Source: G965232465 sp965232465
Lineage (GTDB): Bacteria; Pseudomonadota; Alphaproteobacteria; JAQWUY01
Assembly: GCA_965232465.1 (NCBI GenBank)
Contig: OZ246977.1
Span: 1,426,001 to 1,490,000, forward strand
Direction of reading: 5' to 3'
DNA: 64,000 nucleotides
Positions within the stretch are counted from its first letter, which is position 1; each line of letters starts with the position of its first letter. Positions 9,043 to 18,538 of this stretch are shown here, in pieces. The notes under the pieces were generated by a model, which was given only the letters and a program-made list of their open reading frames with translations, did not search any database and was not told the DNA's origin. A program made the position numbers and the translations under genes.

Positions 9043-10080
9043 TTATGGGCGTAACATAGAAAATAGGTTTTTGGGGTCAGTGATATTGGGCACCATATTT
9101 TGTATTATACCCACATTATATTTTTCCGCCAAATCTTTTATCACCATAAGGGCGGAAAAATCTTCCAACGCAATGCCCACACCGTCAAATACAGTGATTT
9201 GTGTGTCATTTTCACGGGCGACTTTGGTGCCATCAATGGCTTCATATAAGTGTAAATCGACGGTTTGTTTTGCCTCTGCTTTATCCATGCGTTGGATTTC
9301 ACCTTCGATAAATGATTGTTCAAAAAATTCCACCATAACCCGTGCCCGTCGCAAAGTATTTAATTGCAATTCGGTTTTTCCGGGACAATCCCCCCCCAAA
9401 CCATTAATATGCTGCCCATCGGTCAGCCAAGTGTCTTTGACAACCTCGCCATGGGATTTACATGCGGTACAGACCACCACAATATCCGCCCCCGCAACAG
9501 CCGATTTTACATCCGCACAGGCAACCAATTCGGTTTTAGCACCGGCAAAATTAGACTGCATATTATCCCGATATTTTGCCATGGCTTGGGGGTCAATATC
9601 AAAATACTGAACACGGATAATATCCCGAATGGCTTTGTGGGCAATGGTTTGGTATTCGCTCTGTGCACCGGTGCCAATAACCGCAAGCACTTTTGAATCT
9701 TTACAGGACATCACATCGGACGCAAGGGCGGATGTGGCCGCCGTACGCATAGCTGTTGCCAAAGTCATTTCACACATTAACACCGGATATCCATCCGCCA
9801 CTGTATTTAATTGCCCGGTTGCCACAACCGTTTGTTTACCCATCGACGGATTTTTTGGGTGACCATTTACTGTTTTACAGACAAAATATGTATCATCAAG
9901 CACAGGCATCAATTCCAACACCCCATCTGGTACATGAAAGGCAGGTCGTGGAATTTGTTCAAATTGTTGCCAATTGACAAAATCTGTGCGAAGCCTATCC
10001 ATAATATCACAAATGGTCGTTTCTAGTCCATGCATTCCAATCAACCGGACCATTTGTTCTGCGTCTAAAACCCGAGTCAT
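9043..10080 (-). CDS. Ornithine cyclodeaminase/mu-crystallin family protein
   Basis: NAD(P)-binding family whose members include ornithine cyclodeaminase (ornithine to proline plus ammonia), alanine dehydrogenases and imine reductases. The 345 residues fit. Substrate-domain blocks PRPAFHV and CKTVNGHPKNP precede the Rossmann motif AVIGTGAQSEYQTIAH, and a DIVVVCT strand and GLGGDCPGKTEL loop follow. It converges on trpC. The gene lies 95 bases downstream of the ferredoxin/ASKHA gene on the same strand, so a shared transcript is possible. Which substrate it uses cannot be read from sequence. Confidence 0.8.
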   Translation of the reverse strand: MTRVLDAEQMVRLIGMHGLETTICDIMDRLRTDFVNWQQFEQIPRPAFHVPDGVLELMPVLDDTYFVCKTVNGHPKNPSMGKQTVVATGQLNTVADGYPVLMCEMTLATAMRTAATSALASDVMSCKDSKVLAVIGTGAQSEYQTIAHKAIRDIIRVQYFDIDPQAMAKYRDNMQSNFAGAKTELVACADVKSAVAGADIVVVCTACKSHGEVVKDTWLTDGQHINGLGGDCPGKTELQLNTLRRARVMVEFFEQSFIEGEIQRMDKAEAKQTVDLHLYEAIDGTKVARENDTQITVFDGVGIALEDFSALMVIKDLAEKYNVGIIQNMVPNITDPKNLFSMLRP

Positions 10081-10175
10081 AATGTGTAATACTTTAAAAG
10101 ATTATAAATGCCGTAAAATTAAAAGGCGACTGTATCATATTATATATATGATATGCAAGGATATAAAACAAAAGT

Positions 10176-12206
10176 TTATCCCCGACGGTGGCGTCCGCCC
10201 CGCCGCCGTCCCTTGCGTCTTCCGCCATCTGTGGAAGCGGTGTTTAAGCTGGCATTTTTGATTTTTTTCGGGGGTAAAATTACCGATTGTTGTAATTTTT
10301 GATATGGGTCTTTTTGATTAGGTATGGACATGGAATCGACAAAATATTCCTGAAATGTAGGTGCCAAAGCGGTTTCGATGTGTTCAATTTTTTTGACCAC
10401 ACGATTCATTTCTTGGCGTTTCTTTTGGCTTAGCAATGCCATTCTGGCACCGGTGCCGGCGGCATTGCCCACCGATGTTACCTTGTCCAAATAACAATCA
10501 GGGATAAGCCCCAATATCATGGCGTATTTTAAGTCAATATGCGACCCAAATGCCCCCGCCAAAGAAATTTTTTCCACAGGAGCACCATAGTGATCTTGTA
10601 ATAATTTACAACCCGCCCACAATGCCCCTTTGGCAAGTTGAATTGCCCGTATATCCCCTTGTGTAATGCGAATTTCTGGTTGGGTATTATCTGCGTATTG
10701 CAAAATATAATCATATACCTTACCTGACGGCACAATACGGGGGGTAATTGCCTGCATATCACCATCGATAATTCCGTCCGCCGATAAGATACCACACATA
10801 TACATTTCACCCAGAGCTTCAATAATACCAGACCCACAAATCCCTGTTACACCCATGTCTTTAATGCTATCGGCAAAACCGGAGGTGTCTGACCATAAAT
10901 CAGATCCGATAACCCGAAATATGGGATCGAGAGTGGTTGTGTCAATCCGCACCCGTTCAATTGCCCCAGGGGCGGCCCGTTGTCCACAGGTTATCTGTGC
11001 CCCTTCCAAAGCAGGACCTGTGGGGGAAGAACAGGCAAAAATTTTGTCTCGGGTACCATATAATATTTCCGCATTCGTCCCCACATCAATTACCAAATGT
11101 GGGACAGTATCCTCATATGGGGCAACGGCTAAGGCAACCGCAAGGGCATCCGCCCCCACATGTCCCGCCACACAAGGCGGTACATATACCATACTGTTAG
11201 CATTCACCCCACCCAATTGCAATTGATAGGCAACACGGTTCTCAGCGGTTTGCGTTGCCAGTTCGAAGGGGGCAAATCCCAATGGCACAGGCGAATAACC
11301 CAAAAATAAGTGGTGCATCACCGAATTGCCCACAACCACGGTTTCCACAATATATTTGGAATCAATACCTGCTTCTGTCCCTGCTTGGACAAACATACGG
11401 CTTATGGCTTGCCAAATGGCAGCTGTCATTTGTTTTTCCCCATCCGTATGCATCATGGCATATGATACACGACTCATTAAATCTTCGCCAAAACGGATTT
11501 GTGGATTCATTACCCCAATCGATTCCACAACCTTACCCGTCTGCAAGTTTACCAAATGACACGACACGGTTGTAGACCCCAAATCCACCGCAAAACCATA
11601 TAAAGTATGCTTGTTTTTTGCCCAAATATCGACAATATAAACTGTACTGTGTTGGGTATCTGTACGCACCACCACCGTAAATATACTGGTGGGATTTTCA
11701 GGCACAATTAAATGGTCTGTTGCGGATTGGGATATGTCCACAGCATATCTGTTCATAAATGCTTGTATAATACCAGATATGGTTTTATCATCGGATTTGA
11801 CCGTGTATGCCCGTACCACAGGGTCAATGTGCATATCTGTATCCACCACCGATTTACGGATAACTTGTTGGTGTAATTGGCTGTCGGCGGGGACATCAAT
11901 AACCATATCCCCTTGCAGAGTAGCACAACATCCCAAACGGCGTTCTGATTGTAAATTACCATGTTTTTCTGTATATGCGGTTTCTGTGTCCGTCCATGCG
12001 GACATATTGCCCAACACTGCCTTAATACCGAGTTTAGGAAAATCGCCCATACTGGGGATTATTTGACAACGACCACAAGTCCCCACACCCCCACAACTGC
12101 TTTCCAAGTCGACCGCCAACGCCTGTGCCGCATCCAAAACAGTGGTACCAACAGGAAATTCCCCCCGTTTACCGGATGGTGTGAAAACAATTTTATATTG
12201 GGTCAT
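10176..12206 (-). CDS. Ferredoxin-ASKHA (DUF4445) protein, RACo/RamA-like activator of corrinoid enzymes
   Basis: The N-terminal 2Fe-2S ferredoxin-like domain has the cluster ligands in SSCGGVGTCGRC (near residue 37) and a distal Cys in RLGCCATL. The large C-terminal ASKHA ATPase-fold region contains YGFAVDLGSTTVSCHLVN, LVIDVGTNAEI and CGSGIIEALGEM. Relatives (RACo, RamA) use ATP to re-reduce inactive cob(II)alamin in methyltransferases; RamA-like proteins have also been linked to split MetH systems. No corrinoid protein is in the window, so its partner is unknown. The last 16 residues are almost all Gly/Arg (GGRRKGRRRGGRHRRG), in a GC-rich patch unlike the rest of the gene. Confidence 0.78.
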   Translation of the reverse strand: MTQYKIVFTPSGKRGEFPVGTTVLDAAQALAVDLESSCGGVGTCGRCQIIPSMGDFPKLGIKAVLGNMSAWTDTETAYTEKHGNLQSERRLGCCATLQGDMVIDVPADSQLHQQVIRKSVVDTDMHIDPVVRAYTVKSDDKTISGIIQAFMNRYAVDISQSATDHLIVPENPTSIFTVVVRTDTQHSTVYIVDIWAKNKHTLYGFAVDLGSTTVSCHLVNLQTGKVVESIGVMNPQIRFGEDLMSRVSYAMMHTDGEKQMTAAIWQAISRMFVQAGTEAGIDSKYIVETVVVGNSVMHHLFLGYSPVPLGFAPFELATQTAENRVAYQLQLGGVNANSMVYVPPCVAGHVGADALAVALAVAPYEDTVPHLVIDVGTNAEILYGTRDKIFACSSPTGPALEGAQITCGQRAAPGAIERVRIDTTTLDPIFRVIGSDLWSDTSGFADSIKDMGVTGICGSGIIEALGEMYMCGILSADGIIDGDMQAITPRIVPSGKVYDYILQYADNTQPEIRITQGDIRAIQLAKGALWAGCKLLQDHYGAPVEKISLAGAFGSHIDLKYAMILGLIPDCYLDKVTSVGNAAGTGARMALLSQKKRQEMNRVVKKIEHIETALAPTFQEYFVDSMSIPNQKDPYQKLQQSVILPPKKIKNASLNTASTDGGRRKGRRRGGRHRRG

Positions 12207-12212
12207 ATAAAG

Positions 12213-12428
12213 CTAAGATTCAAGTTTCTTGCGTAAAATATCTGACGATTTCGTGTCAATTTGTGTGCCACAAGTCATACACTTGCCATCATCGGAACGC
12301 ATAGCATTATTTAATCCCCCACACGACCCGGCAATAGGTTTACGCCCCCGCATAACACCCACCGCCATTAACGCCACAATAAACGCCAATACAAAAAACA
12401 CAATAATAAATAATTTAATATATTCCAT
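12213..12428 (-). CDS. NqrM-like (DUF539) small membrane protein
   Basis: The 71 residues contain one N-terminal helix (about 4-25), a basic RGRK stop-transfer, then GSCGGL (C36) and a C-x-x-C (C50, C53). This layout is that of NqrM/DUF539, a factor that matures the Na+-translocating NADH:quinone reductase by delivering iron. No nqr genes are in the window, and the usual fourth Cys is not evident, so function is transferred cautiously. It ends 6 bases before the corrinoid-activator-like gene, so the two are co-transcribed, coupling two iron or redox maturation proteins. Confidence 0.6.
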   Translation of the reverse strand: MEYIKLFIIVFFVLAFIVALMAVGVMRGRKPIAGSCGGLNNAMRSDDGKCMTCGTQIDTKSSDILRKKLES

Positions 12429-12513
12429 CGATTATACCTCAGCTAACATAAAAAATATTGTACACAAATTTATGTATAGTATATCATATATTGACGATTG
12501 TGCATGTATTTTT

Positions 12514-12714
12514 TTATATGGTAATTTTGCTGCTGGAATATACAGGGGAGGAATGGCTTTTTTTGGGTTTATGATAATTTTTATAAGCGTCGCCCACTTC
12601 TTCATAATCGCCCACATACTGCTTTATCATCGCCCGAAAATCCGCAATAAAACCCGGGCTGGTATCCCGCACAACAAAAGCTAATACCAAAAAAACAGCC
12701 AATATAATAGACAT
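12514..12714 (-). CDS. Small membrane-anchored protein of unknown function
   Basis: A 66-residue frame starts MSIILAVFLVLAFVV, a hydrophobic helix or signal anchor, followed by an acidic then Lys/Ser-rich soluble tail. Two in-frame ATGs lie 3 and 8 codons upstream; I chose the one directly before the hydrophobic segment, but none has a clear ribosome site. Its position between the DCC-family gene and the NqrM-like gene on the same strand supports a real gene. I do not recognise a family. Confidence 0.45.
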   Translation of the reverse strand: MSIILAVFLVLAFVVRDTSPGFIADFRAMIKQYVGDYEEVGDAYKNYHKPKKSHSSPVYSSSKITI

Positions 12715-12789
12715 TTTATACATATGTTTATGATACAAATATAATATGCCTTTGTCAAGATATATTATTCAGATATATTCTTATACATA

Positions 12790-13143
12790 TTATAATTGGC
12801 AATGCGGGTACTTTTTAAATCGCCATTTGGCAAATATATTGTATGCCATATGTACCATAATATATATTGGGGGGAATTGCACTATATATGCCAATATTTT
12901 CCAGTATTTTAAGTGTTTCCAGATAAGGATATTTGCCTTCACGCCTTTGTGGATTTTTTCAAAATCGTCGCTGACATGTAATATCTTTAAACCCTCAGCC
13001 GTGGATATACCCAATTTGTGTAAAGGATCGGGGGTGCGGGTAATATCGCACCAATCGAACACCCCTTCGGGGGCGATTTTTTGGTAATGACGAATTTCTT
13101 TGGTGCATAATCCACATTTACCATCATAAAATACAGTAATCAT
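12790..13143 (-). CDS. DCC-family (DUF393) thiol-disulfide oxidoreductase-like protein
   Basis: The 117-residue protein opens VFYDGKCGLCTKEI, the FYDGxCxxC signature that names the DCC family. These are small thioredoxin-like proteins thought to exchange disulfides. FDWCDITRTP and the later LILHV/ILIWKHL-type segments also fit the family, and the C-terminal third is hydrophobic (membrane association). The ATG overlaps the end of the upstream phosphatase by 4 bases, so translation is likely coupled. Confidence 0.8.
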   Translation of the reverse strand: MITVFYDGKCGLCTKEIRHYQKIAPEGVFDWCDITRTPDPLHKLGISTAEGLKILHVSDDFEKIHKGVKANILIWKHLKYWKILAYIVQFPPIYIMVHMAYNIFAKWRFKKYPHCQL

Positions 13144-13967
13144 GATTTATCCGCTATTATATTCGTTAACTGGATAAATGGCGTTGGATCCACCTTGCCA
13201 TTACTTATAAACACAGGAGCGGGGACAATCATTAAGTCCTTAATAGGGGGATGGTGGGCATATCCACCCGCCTCTGTCATAATCAATATGCCCGCCAAAA
13301 TATCCCATGCGTTAATATGCCCTTCGTAATACAGTTCCGCACACCCTTGTGCCAAACGCACACAGCTAACACCGGCACATCCCAGACGGCGGTATTCGTA
13401 TCCATTTGTAAAAATCGTGTCCAATAACTGCATATGATATGTATATGGTTTTTTATGGTTATAGCCAATATGTGCCATCGATTCTTGCGGATCATCGGTC
13501 GTTGTCAATGCCACAGGCACACCATTTATATATGCCCCTTTGCCCTGTTCCGCCCATACCAGTATATCTTGATCAGGGACATATATCACCCCCATTTCAA
13601 TGACACCCCCTTGGACAAAAGTAATAATAATCGCCCAGTCAGGGGTACCACGCATATAATTGTTGGTGCCATCAATTGGGTCAATAATCCAACACCCGGC
13701 ATCCGCATCCATATTATGGGTACACCACCCGGATTCTTCGCCCAATATATTATCATTAGGATACATTTGCGAAATAGCCATGCGGATGCTATCTTCCACC
13801 ACTTGATCGGCAAGGGTAACAAAATCGTGCGTTCCCTTAGCACTGATAAAGGTATCAATATTTTTTTCCTGTCGCATTGTTTGGGCACATTTTGCGGCGA
13901 TTTTTACCATGTTCTTGGTAAATTGCAATCGTGGGGATTCTGCACAAGGGGATGTAATTTTGGTCAT
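13140..13967 (-). CDS. Inositol monophosphatase family protein
   Basis: Mg-dependent, Li-sensitive-type sugar or nucleotide phosphatase fold. The 275 residues carry the metal-site motifs GEESGW (Glu), WIIDPIDGTNNYMRG (Asp-x-x-Asp-Gly-Thr) and late WDILAGILIMTEAGG. The family includes SuhB, HisN-type histidinol phosphatases and CysQ, and these motifs do not decide between them. It overlaps the DCC-family gene by 4 bases. Confidence 0.88.
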   Translation of the reverse strand: MTKITSPCAESPRLQFTKNMVKIAAKCAQTMRQEKNIDTFISAKGTHDFVTLADQVVEDSIRMAISQMYPNDNILGEESGWCTHNMDADAGCWIIDPIDGTNNYMRGTPDWAIIITFVQGGVIEMGVIYVPDQDILVWAEQGKGAYINGVPVALTTTDDPQESMAHIGYNHKKPYTYHMQLLDTIFTNGYEYRRLGCAGVSCVRLAQGCAELYYEGHINAWDILAGILIMTEAGGYAHHPPIKDLMIVPAPVFISNGKVDPTPFIQLTNIIADKS

Positions 13968-14152
13968 AATCGTAGTATCCTAAACATACACATAAAAAAA
14001 TACAACCTGATTTTAACAGCATTATACAAGAAAATATATAAAAAAATTTTCCATAGCAAAAAAGTAAAAAACCTGTTGGAAAAACCTGTAACATATGGTA
14101 TGTTTTGTGCGAATAATGCCAATACACTATAATACATTATGAAGGACATAGA

Positions 14153-14677
14153 ATGAAACTAAAACACATTTCAGCTGGCAAAGATGTACCGCACGATTTA
14201 AATGTTATTATTGAAATTCCTGCGGGATCAAACATCAAATACGAAGTCGACAAAGACAGTGGGGCTGTATTCGTGGATCGATTTGTGGCGATGCCCATGT
14301 TTTATCCCGCAAATTATGGTTTTATAAATGCAACTTTGGCGGACGATGGTGACCCCACTGATGCATTGGTAATAACCCCGCAACCTGTTGCCCCCGGGAC
14401 TGTTATTCGGTGTCGCCCAGTTGGTATTTTAAACATGGAAGACGAAAGCGGTTTAGACGAAAAAATCATTGCTGTGCCACACAGTAAGGTTACCACTTTA
14501 TATAATTCTGTGCAGGAATTATCCGATCTGCCCACCCTGTTGGTCGATCAAATTAAGGCTTTTTTCGAAACTTACAAAGACCTCGAAGAGGGGAAATGGG
14601 TAAAAGTCGTTGGGTGGGAAGACAGCCAATCTGCAAAGGACAAAATCAATCGTCACACACAGCAGTACAAAGGTTAA
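14153..14677 (+). CDS. ppa: Inorganic pyrophosphatase
   Basis: Hydrolyses pyrophosphate to drive biosynthetic reactions. The 174-residue family I enzyme shows EIPAGSNIKYEVDKDSG, the metal-binding DDGDPTDALV signature, and the late KVVGWEDSQSAK block. It stands alone on the plus strand, with a strong terminator 21 bases downstream. Confidence 0.97.
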   Translation: MKLKHISAGKDVPHDLNVIIEIPAGSNIKYEVDKDSGAVFVDRFVAMPMFYPANYGFINATLADDGDPTDALVITPQPVAPGTVIRCRPVGILNMEDESGLDEKIIAVPHSKVTTLYNSVQELSDLPTLLVDQIKAFFETYKDLEEGKWVKVVGWEDSQSAKDKINRHTQQYKG

Positions 14678-14698
14678 TACAGCGGCTATAAAAACACT

Positions 14699-14722
14699 AA
14701 ACCCCACCCAAAAGTGGGGTTT
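14699..14722 (+). terminator. Rho-independent terminator of ppa
   Basis: A perfect 9-base stem, AAACCCCAC/GTGGGGTTT, with a 6-base CCAAAA loop is followed by a T-rich tail. It sits between ppa and leuA, so leuA needs its own promoter or read-through. Confidence 0.85.
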
Positions 14723-14776
14723 ATTTTTGCCCCACAGCATATAAAAATATACAGAATAGCAAAAAAGGACACACAT

Positions 14777-16444
14777 ATGACACATAAAAAATATACCGCA
14801 TTTTCGCAAGTGGATATCAATCGCACTTGGCCGACAAAAACCATTACAAAAGCCCCTATTTGGTGTAGCGTCGATTTACGTGATGGCAACCAAGCGTTGG
14901 TGGAACCCATGGGATCAGACCGTAAAATCCGTATGTTCAAAGCCTTGGTCCATATGGGATATAAACAGATCGAAGTGGGATTCCCATCCGCCAGTCAAAC
15001 GGATTTTGACTTTGTACGCACCTTAATCGAAGCAAACCATATTCCCGATGATGTAACCATTCAAGTTTTGGTACAATGTCGGGAACACTTAATCACCCGT
15101 ACAGTCGAATCCTTACAAGGGGCAAAATCGGTTATTTTACATTTTTACAATTCCACATCCACTTTACAACGGGAAGTGGTATTTCATAAAACCCAAGATG
15201 GCATAAAAAAAATTGCCACCGATGCGGCAAAATTGGTAAAAACCTGTTGCCAAAATTTAATCGACAAGGGTACCAAAGTACAATATCAATACAGCCCAGA
15301 AAGTTTCACCCAAACGGAGCTACCTTATGCATTGGAAGTCTGCGAAGCGGTTATGGATGTTTTGATGAGTACACCGGACAATCCATGTATTATTAACTTG
15401 CCGGCAACAGTGGAGGTCAGCACCCCGAACATTCACGCCGATCAAATCGAATGGATGATTCAGAACTTTACCAACCGGGCACGGGTTATCTTATCATTAC
15501 ATCCACATAATGACCGTGGTACAGCGGTGGCGGCAACAGAATTGGGCTTAATGGCGGGGGCGGATCGGGTCGAAGGTACCTTGTTTGGCAATGGCGAACG
15601 CACGGGCAATGTGGACTTGGTAACCTTGGGATTGAATTTATATACACAAGGGGTCGATCCAAAAATTAATTTTGGCAATATTGACGATTTGGTTCAAATG
15701 GTCGAATACTGTAACCAATTACCCATCCACGACCGCCATCCATATGCGGGTAAATTGGTATATACCGCCTTCAGCGGTTCCCATCAAGATGCCATTAACA
15801 AAGGGTTAAAAGCCTTCAAAAATCGCACCGATGGTTTGTGGGCGGTACCCTATTTGCCCATTGATCCCAAGGATGTGGGGCGAACATTCGAAGCCATTAT
15901 CCGCATCAATTCCCAATCGGGCAAGGGCGGTGTATCGTATATATTGGAAACCGATTACAACATTCAAATACCCAAATTTATGCAACTGGAATTTTCCAAA
16001 ATTGTGCAAAAAATGTCAGAGAAAACAGGCAAAGAACAAACAGGGGAAACTATTTATCAGACTTTTTGTAATACATATTTAAAAAATACCAATCCATTTA
16101 CCTATGTAACCCACCATGCGGATGTCCACAACGACAATAGCATCGAATTTACCGCAAAATTACTGGAAAATGGCGAAGAAATTATCCTTAACGACAAGGG
16201 CACCGGTCCAATTGACAGCCTAGTAAAGGCATTAAACACCTATACGAATAATGCGTTACGGGTACAAGATTACACCCAACACGCCATTGGGGATGGCAAC
16301 AAGGCTATGGCAATCGCCTATGTCCACATGCAGGACGGCAATTCCAAAACCCCTATATTCGGCGTAGGACAACACACCAACATAACCATAGCATCTTTAC
16401 ATGCGATTATATCAGCGTTTAATGTAAAAATACAAAGTGTATAA
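14777..16444 (+). CDS. leuA: 2-isopropylmalate synthase, long (type 2) form
   Basis: Condenses acetyl-CoA with 2-oxoisovalerate, the committed leucine step. The start MTHKKYTAFSQVDIN follows an AAAAAGGA ribosome site; a longer upstream frame runs back through the ppa terminator and is rejected. Catalytic barrel motifs are WCSVDLRDGNQAL, LHPHNDRGTAVAATELGLMAGADRVEGTLFGNGERTGN and SGSHQDAINKG. A C-terminal LeuA dimer/allosteric domain follows, as expected for leucine feedback. At 555 residues it matches the long form found in actinobacteria, yeast and some proteobacteria. Confidence 0.95.
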   Translation: MTHKKYTAFSQVDINRTWPTKTITKAPIWCSVDLRDGNQALVEPMGSDRKIRMFKALVHMGYKQIEVGFPSASQTDFDFVRTLIEANHIPDDVTIQVLVQCREHLITRTVESLQGAKSVILHFYNSTSTLQREVVFHKTQDGIKKIATDAAKLVKTCCQNLIDKGTKVQYQYSPESFTQTELPYALEVCEAVMDVLMSTPDNPCIINLPATVEVSTPNIHADQIEWMIQNFTNRARVILSLHPHNDRGTAVAATELGLMAGADRVEGTLFGNGERTGNVDLVTLGLNLYTQGVDPKINFGNIDDLVQMVEYCNQLPIHDRHPYAGKLVYTAFSGSHQDAINKGLKAFKNRTDGLWAVPYLPIDPKDVGRTFEAIIRINSQSGKGGVSYILETDYNIQIPKFMQLEFSKIVQKMSEKTGKEQTGETIYQTFCNTYLKNTNPFTYVTHHADVHNDNSIEFTAKLLENGEEIILNDKGTGPIDSLVKALNTYTNNALRVQDYTQHAIGDGNKAMAIAYVHMQDGNSKTPIFGVGQHTNITIASLHAIISAFNVKIQSV

Positions 16445-16457
16445 AAAAAGGATGGCC

Positions 16458-16488
16458 GTTACGCCGCAGGGGCAGCCCCTGTTGTAAC
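16458..16488. repeat. Imperfect inverted repeat downstream of leuA
   Basis: GTTAC - GCCG - CAGGGGC - A - GCCCCTG - TT - GTAAC forms a two-part stem of 7 and 5 bases. No T-run follows, so it may be a transcript stabiliser or a weak or factor-assisted terminator between leuA and xseA. Confidence 0.5.
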
Positions 16489-16636
16489 ATACTGGAACAC
16501 AAGACTTGGGAGCATATGATATATACTCAGGGACAGTACTTGTGATATACTGACACAGACAGGGTAACAGGGTTTATCAGAAATTTTGTGTGCGTAGGTT
16601 TTATTCTTTAAAAGGCTGGACAATTTGGGTAAAATC

Positions 16637-18022
16637 ATGTACACTGATCCCATTATGTGTACACACCCTTCACCCCCTATTGCCCCATCACCTTCTGCGA
16701 ATATGTTAGTGGAAATGTCGGTGGCGGAATTGTCTTCGGCCATTAAAAATACCATCGAACAACAGTTCCGTACTGTACGGGTACGGGGGGAATTAAGCGG
16801 TGTTACCCACCACCGCAGTGGTCATATATATATGGAATTAAAGGACGATACTTCAAATATCCGCAGCGTGTGTTGGCGTAGCAACACAGGACGGTTACAG
16901 ATTCGTCCAGAAAATGGATTGGAAGTCATTATTACAGGGCGGATTACCACCTATGATAAAAATTCCACCTATCAACTGGTGATCGGTACTATGGAAGTGG
17001 CGGGGATTGGGGCATTGCTTGCCATGTTGGAAAAACGCAAAAAGAAATTGCAAGCAGAAGGCTTATTTGACCCCAGCCGCAAAAAACCCTTGCCCTTTTT
17101 ACCCCGCACCATCGGTGTTATCACCAGCCCCAGTGGGGCGGTTATTCGTGATATATTACATCGGGTCGCCGACCGCTACGCATTGCCCGTATTGGTGTAC
17201 CCCGCCAAAGTACAAGGGGAGGGCACGGCAACTGAGGTGGTTAAGGGAATTCAATTGTTTAATAATCCCCCCCAACACATATGCAAGCCTGATGTGATTA
17301 TTATTGCCCGTGGCGGTGGCAGTGTGGAAGATTTGTGGGCGTTTAATGATGAATCTATTGTACGGGCGGTGGCACAGTCAAAAATTCCCATTGTATCGGC
17401 CATTGGGCATGCAACAGATACCACTTTGATCGATTATGTGGCCGATGTCTGTGCCCCCACCCCCACCGCAGCGGCGGAAATCATCCTCCCCATACAAGCG
17501 GATCTGTTGCATAAGGTACATACATATCAGCAACGATATACCCATGCCATACACCACATATGTAAACAGGCAAGACAAACATTACACGCCCAAAAATTAC
17601 CACAGTTACAAAACTTGATACATATAAAACAAAAGCATTTAAGCATAGCAACCAACGCCATAACCCGCCATATGCAGCACACCCCCCATATGTACACCCT
17701 GCGATTGATGCAGGTAACACATCGCTGTGTCGCCCCCACCCAGCATATAAGCACCTATATGCAGAAAATATCCCATTTGCATGCCAATGCCCAACGCAAT
17801 ATGCACCATATCCTCAATACCCATCACAAACAGGTTACACACACCGGGGCATTATTAAACAGTTATTCCTATAAAAACACTTTAAAGCGTGGATTTGCGT
17901 TGGTACAAGACACAAATAATACGCTTGTTACCACCGCAAAAATCGCCAAATCCCACACAGATTTACATATTACCTTTGCCGATGGCACTGTATCGGTAAA
18001 ATCAAAACCCCCTGTAAAATAA
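16637..18022 (+). CDS. xseA: Exodeoxyribonuclease VII large subunit
   Basis: Catalytic subunit of the single-strand exonuclease that works with the small XseB subunit in repair. An N-terminal OB-fold (SGVTHHRSGHIYMELKD) precedes the nuclease core: RTIGVITSPSGAVIRDILHR, VIIIARGGGSVEDLWAFNDE and SAIGHATDTTLIDYVAD. A long His/Gln-rich coiled-coil arm (about 285-400) and the terminal KRGFALVQ segment follow. Starts at 16625 (TTG), 16637 (ATG) and 16655 (ATG) are all possible; none has a clear ribosome site. The xseB subunit is not in this window. Confidence 0.93.
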   Translation: MYTDPIMCTHPSPPIAPSPSANMLVEMSVAELSSAIKNTIEQQFRTVRVRGELSGVTHHRSGHIYMELKDDTSNIRSVCWRSNTGRLQIRPENGLEVIITGRITTYDKNSTYQLVIGTMEVAGIGALLAMLEKRKKKLQAEGLFDPSRKKPLPFLPRTIGVITSPSGAVIRDILHRVADRYALPVLVYPAKVQGEGTATEVVKGIQLFNNPPQHICKPDVIIIARGGGSVEDLWAFNDESIVRAVAQSKIPIVSAIGHATDTTLIDYVADVCAPTPTAAAEIILPIQADLLHKVHTYQQRYTHAIHHICKQARQTLHAQKLPQLQNLIHIKQKHLSIATNAITRHMQHTPHMYTLRLMQVTHRCVAPTQHISTYMQKISHLHANAQRNMHHILNTHHKQVTHTGALLNSYSYKNTLKRGFALVQDTNNTLVTTAKIAKSHTDLHITFADGTVSVKSKPPVK

Positions 18023-18031
18023 GGAATACTT

Positions 18032-18538
18032 ATGAAGCATATATTTTTTCTTATGGTCATATTGTTATCCATATCCCTTGCCCATAGCACCCCAAAAAAA
18101 ATAGGCAAAAATATACAGGTACAACAAAAAGGTATCCTCATAAGTGATGCGTATATTATGGGGCGAAAACATACATCAACAGGGGCGTTTTTAACCCTTA
18201 CCAATACCACAGATAAAGACGATGTGTTACAAGGCATTAAACAAAACCCCAATTTTGCCAGTCGCTTGGAAATTCATATTACCAAAACCCACAATGGCAT
18301 GGCAACCATGCAGCAGGTGGCGTCCTTACCCATTGCCAAACAACAAACGGTTTATTTGCAACAGGGCGGATACCATATTATGATTATGGGATTAAAACAC
18401 CCCTTACACCCAAATCGCCTGTATCCCCTTACCTTGCAATTTAAACATGCAGGGGACATAACCATACAAATGCCGGTAAAACGCATGCGTCATATACGCA
18501 ATAAAAATACCGATGAAAATTCCCATAAGGATACATAA
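18032..18538 (+). CDS. PCuAC-type periplasmic copper chaperone
   Basis: The signal peptide (about 1-19, ending AHS) is followed by the PCuAC/DUF461 fold. The family's His/Met copper ligands can be placed at EIHITKTHNGMATMQQV and GGYHIMIMGLKHPL. PCuAC proteins hand Cu(I) to the CuA or CuB site of cytochrome oxidase, usually with Sco. The stop codon overlaps the start of the following sco gene by one base. This 168-residue copy has a basic, His-containing C-terminal tail that may add metal binding. Confidence 0.88.
   Translation: MKHIFFLMVILLSISLAHSTPKKIGKNIQVQQKGILISDAYIMGRKHTSTGAFLTLTNTTDKDDVLQGIKQNPNFASRLEIHITKTHNGMATMQQVASLPIAKQQTVYLQQGGYHIMIMGLKHPLHPNRLYPLTLQFKHAGDITIQMPVKRMRHIRNKNTDENSHKDT

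Noticed and set aside
14714..14776. Longer N terminus for leuA
   Set aside because: It would be translated from within the ppa terminator; the ATG after AAAAAGGA fits the family start.
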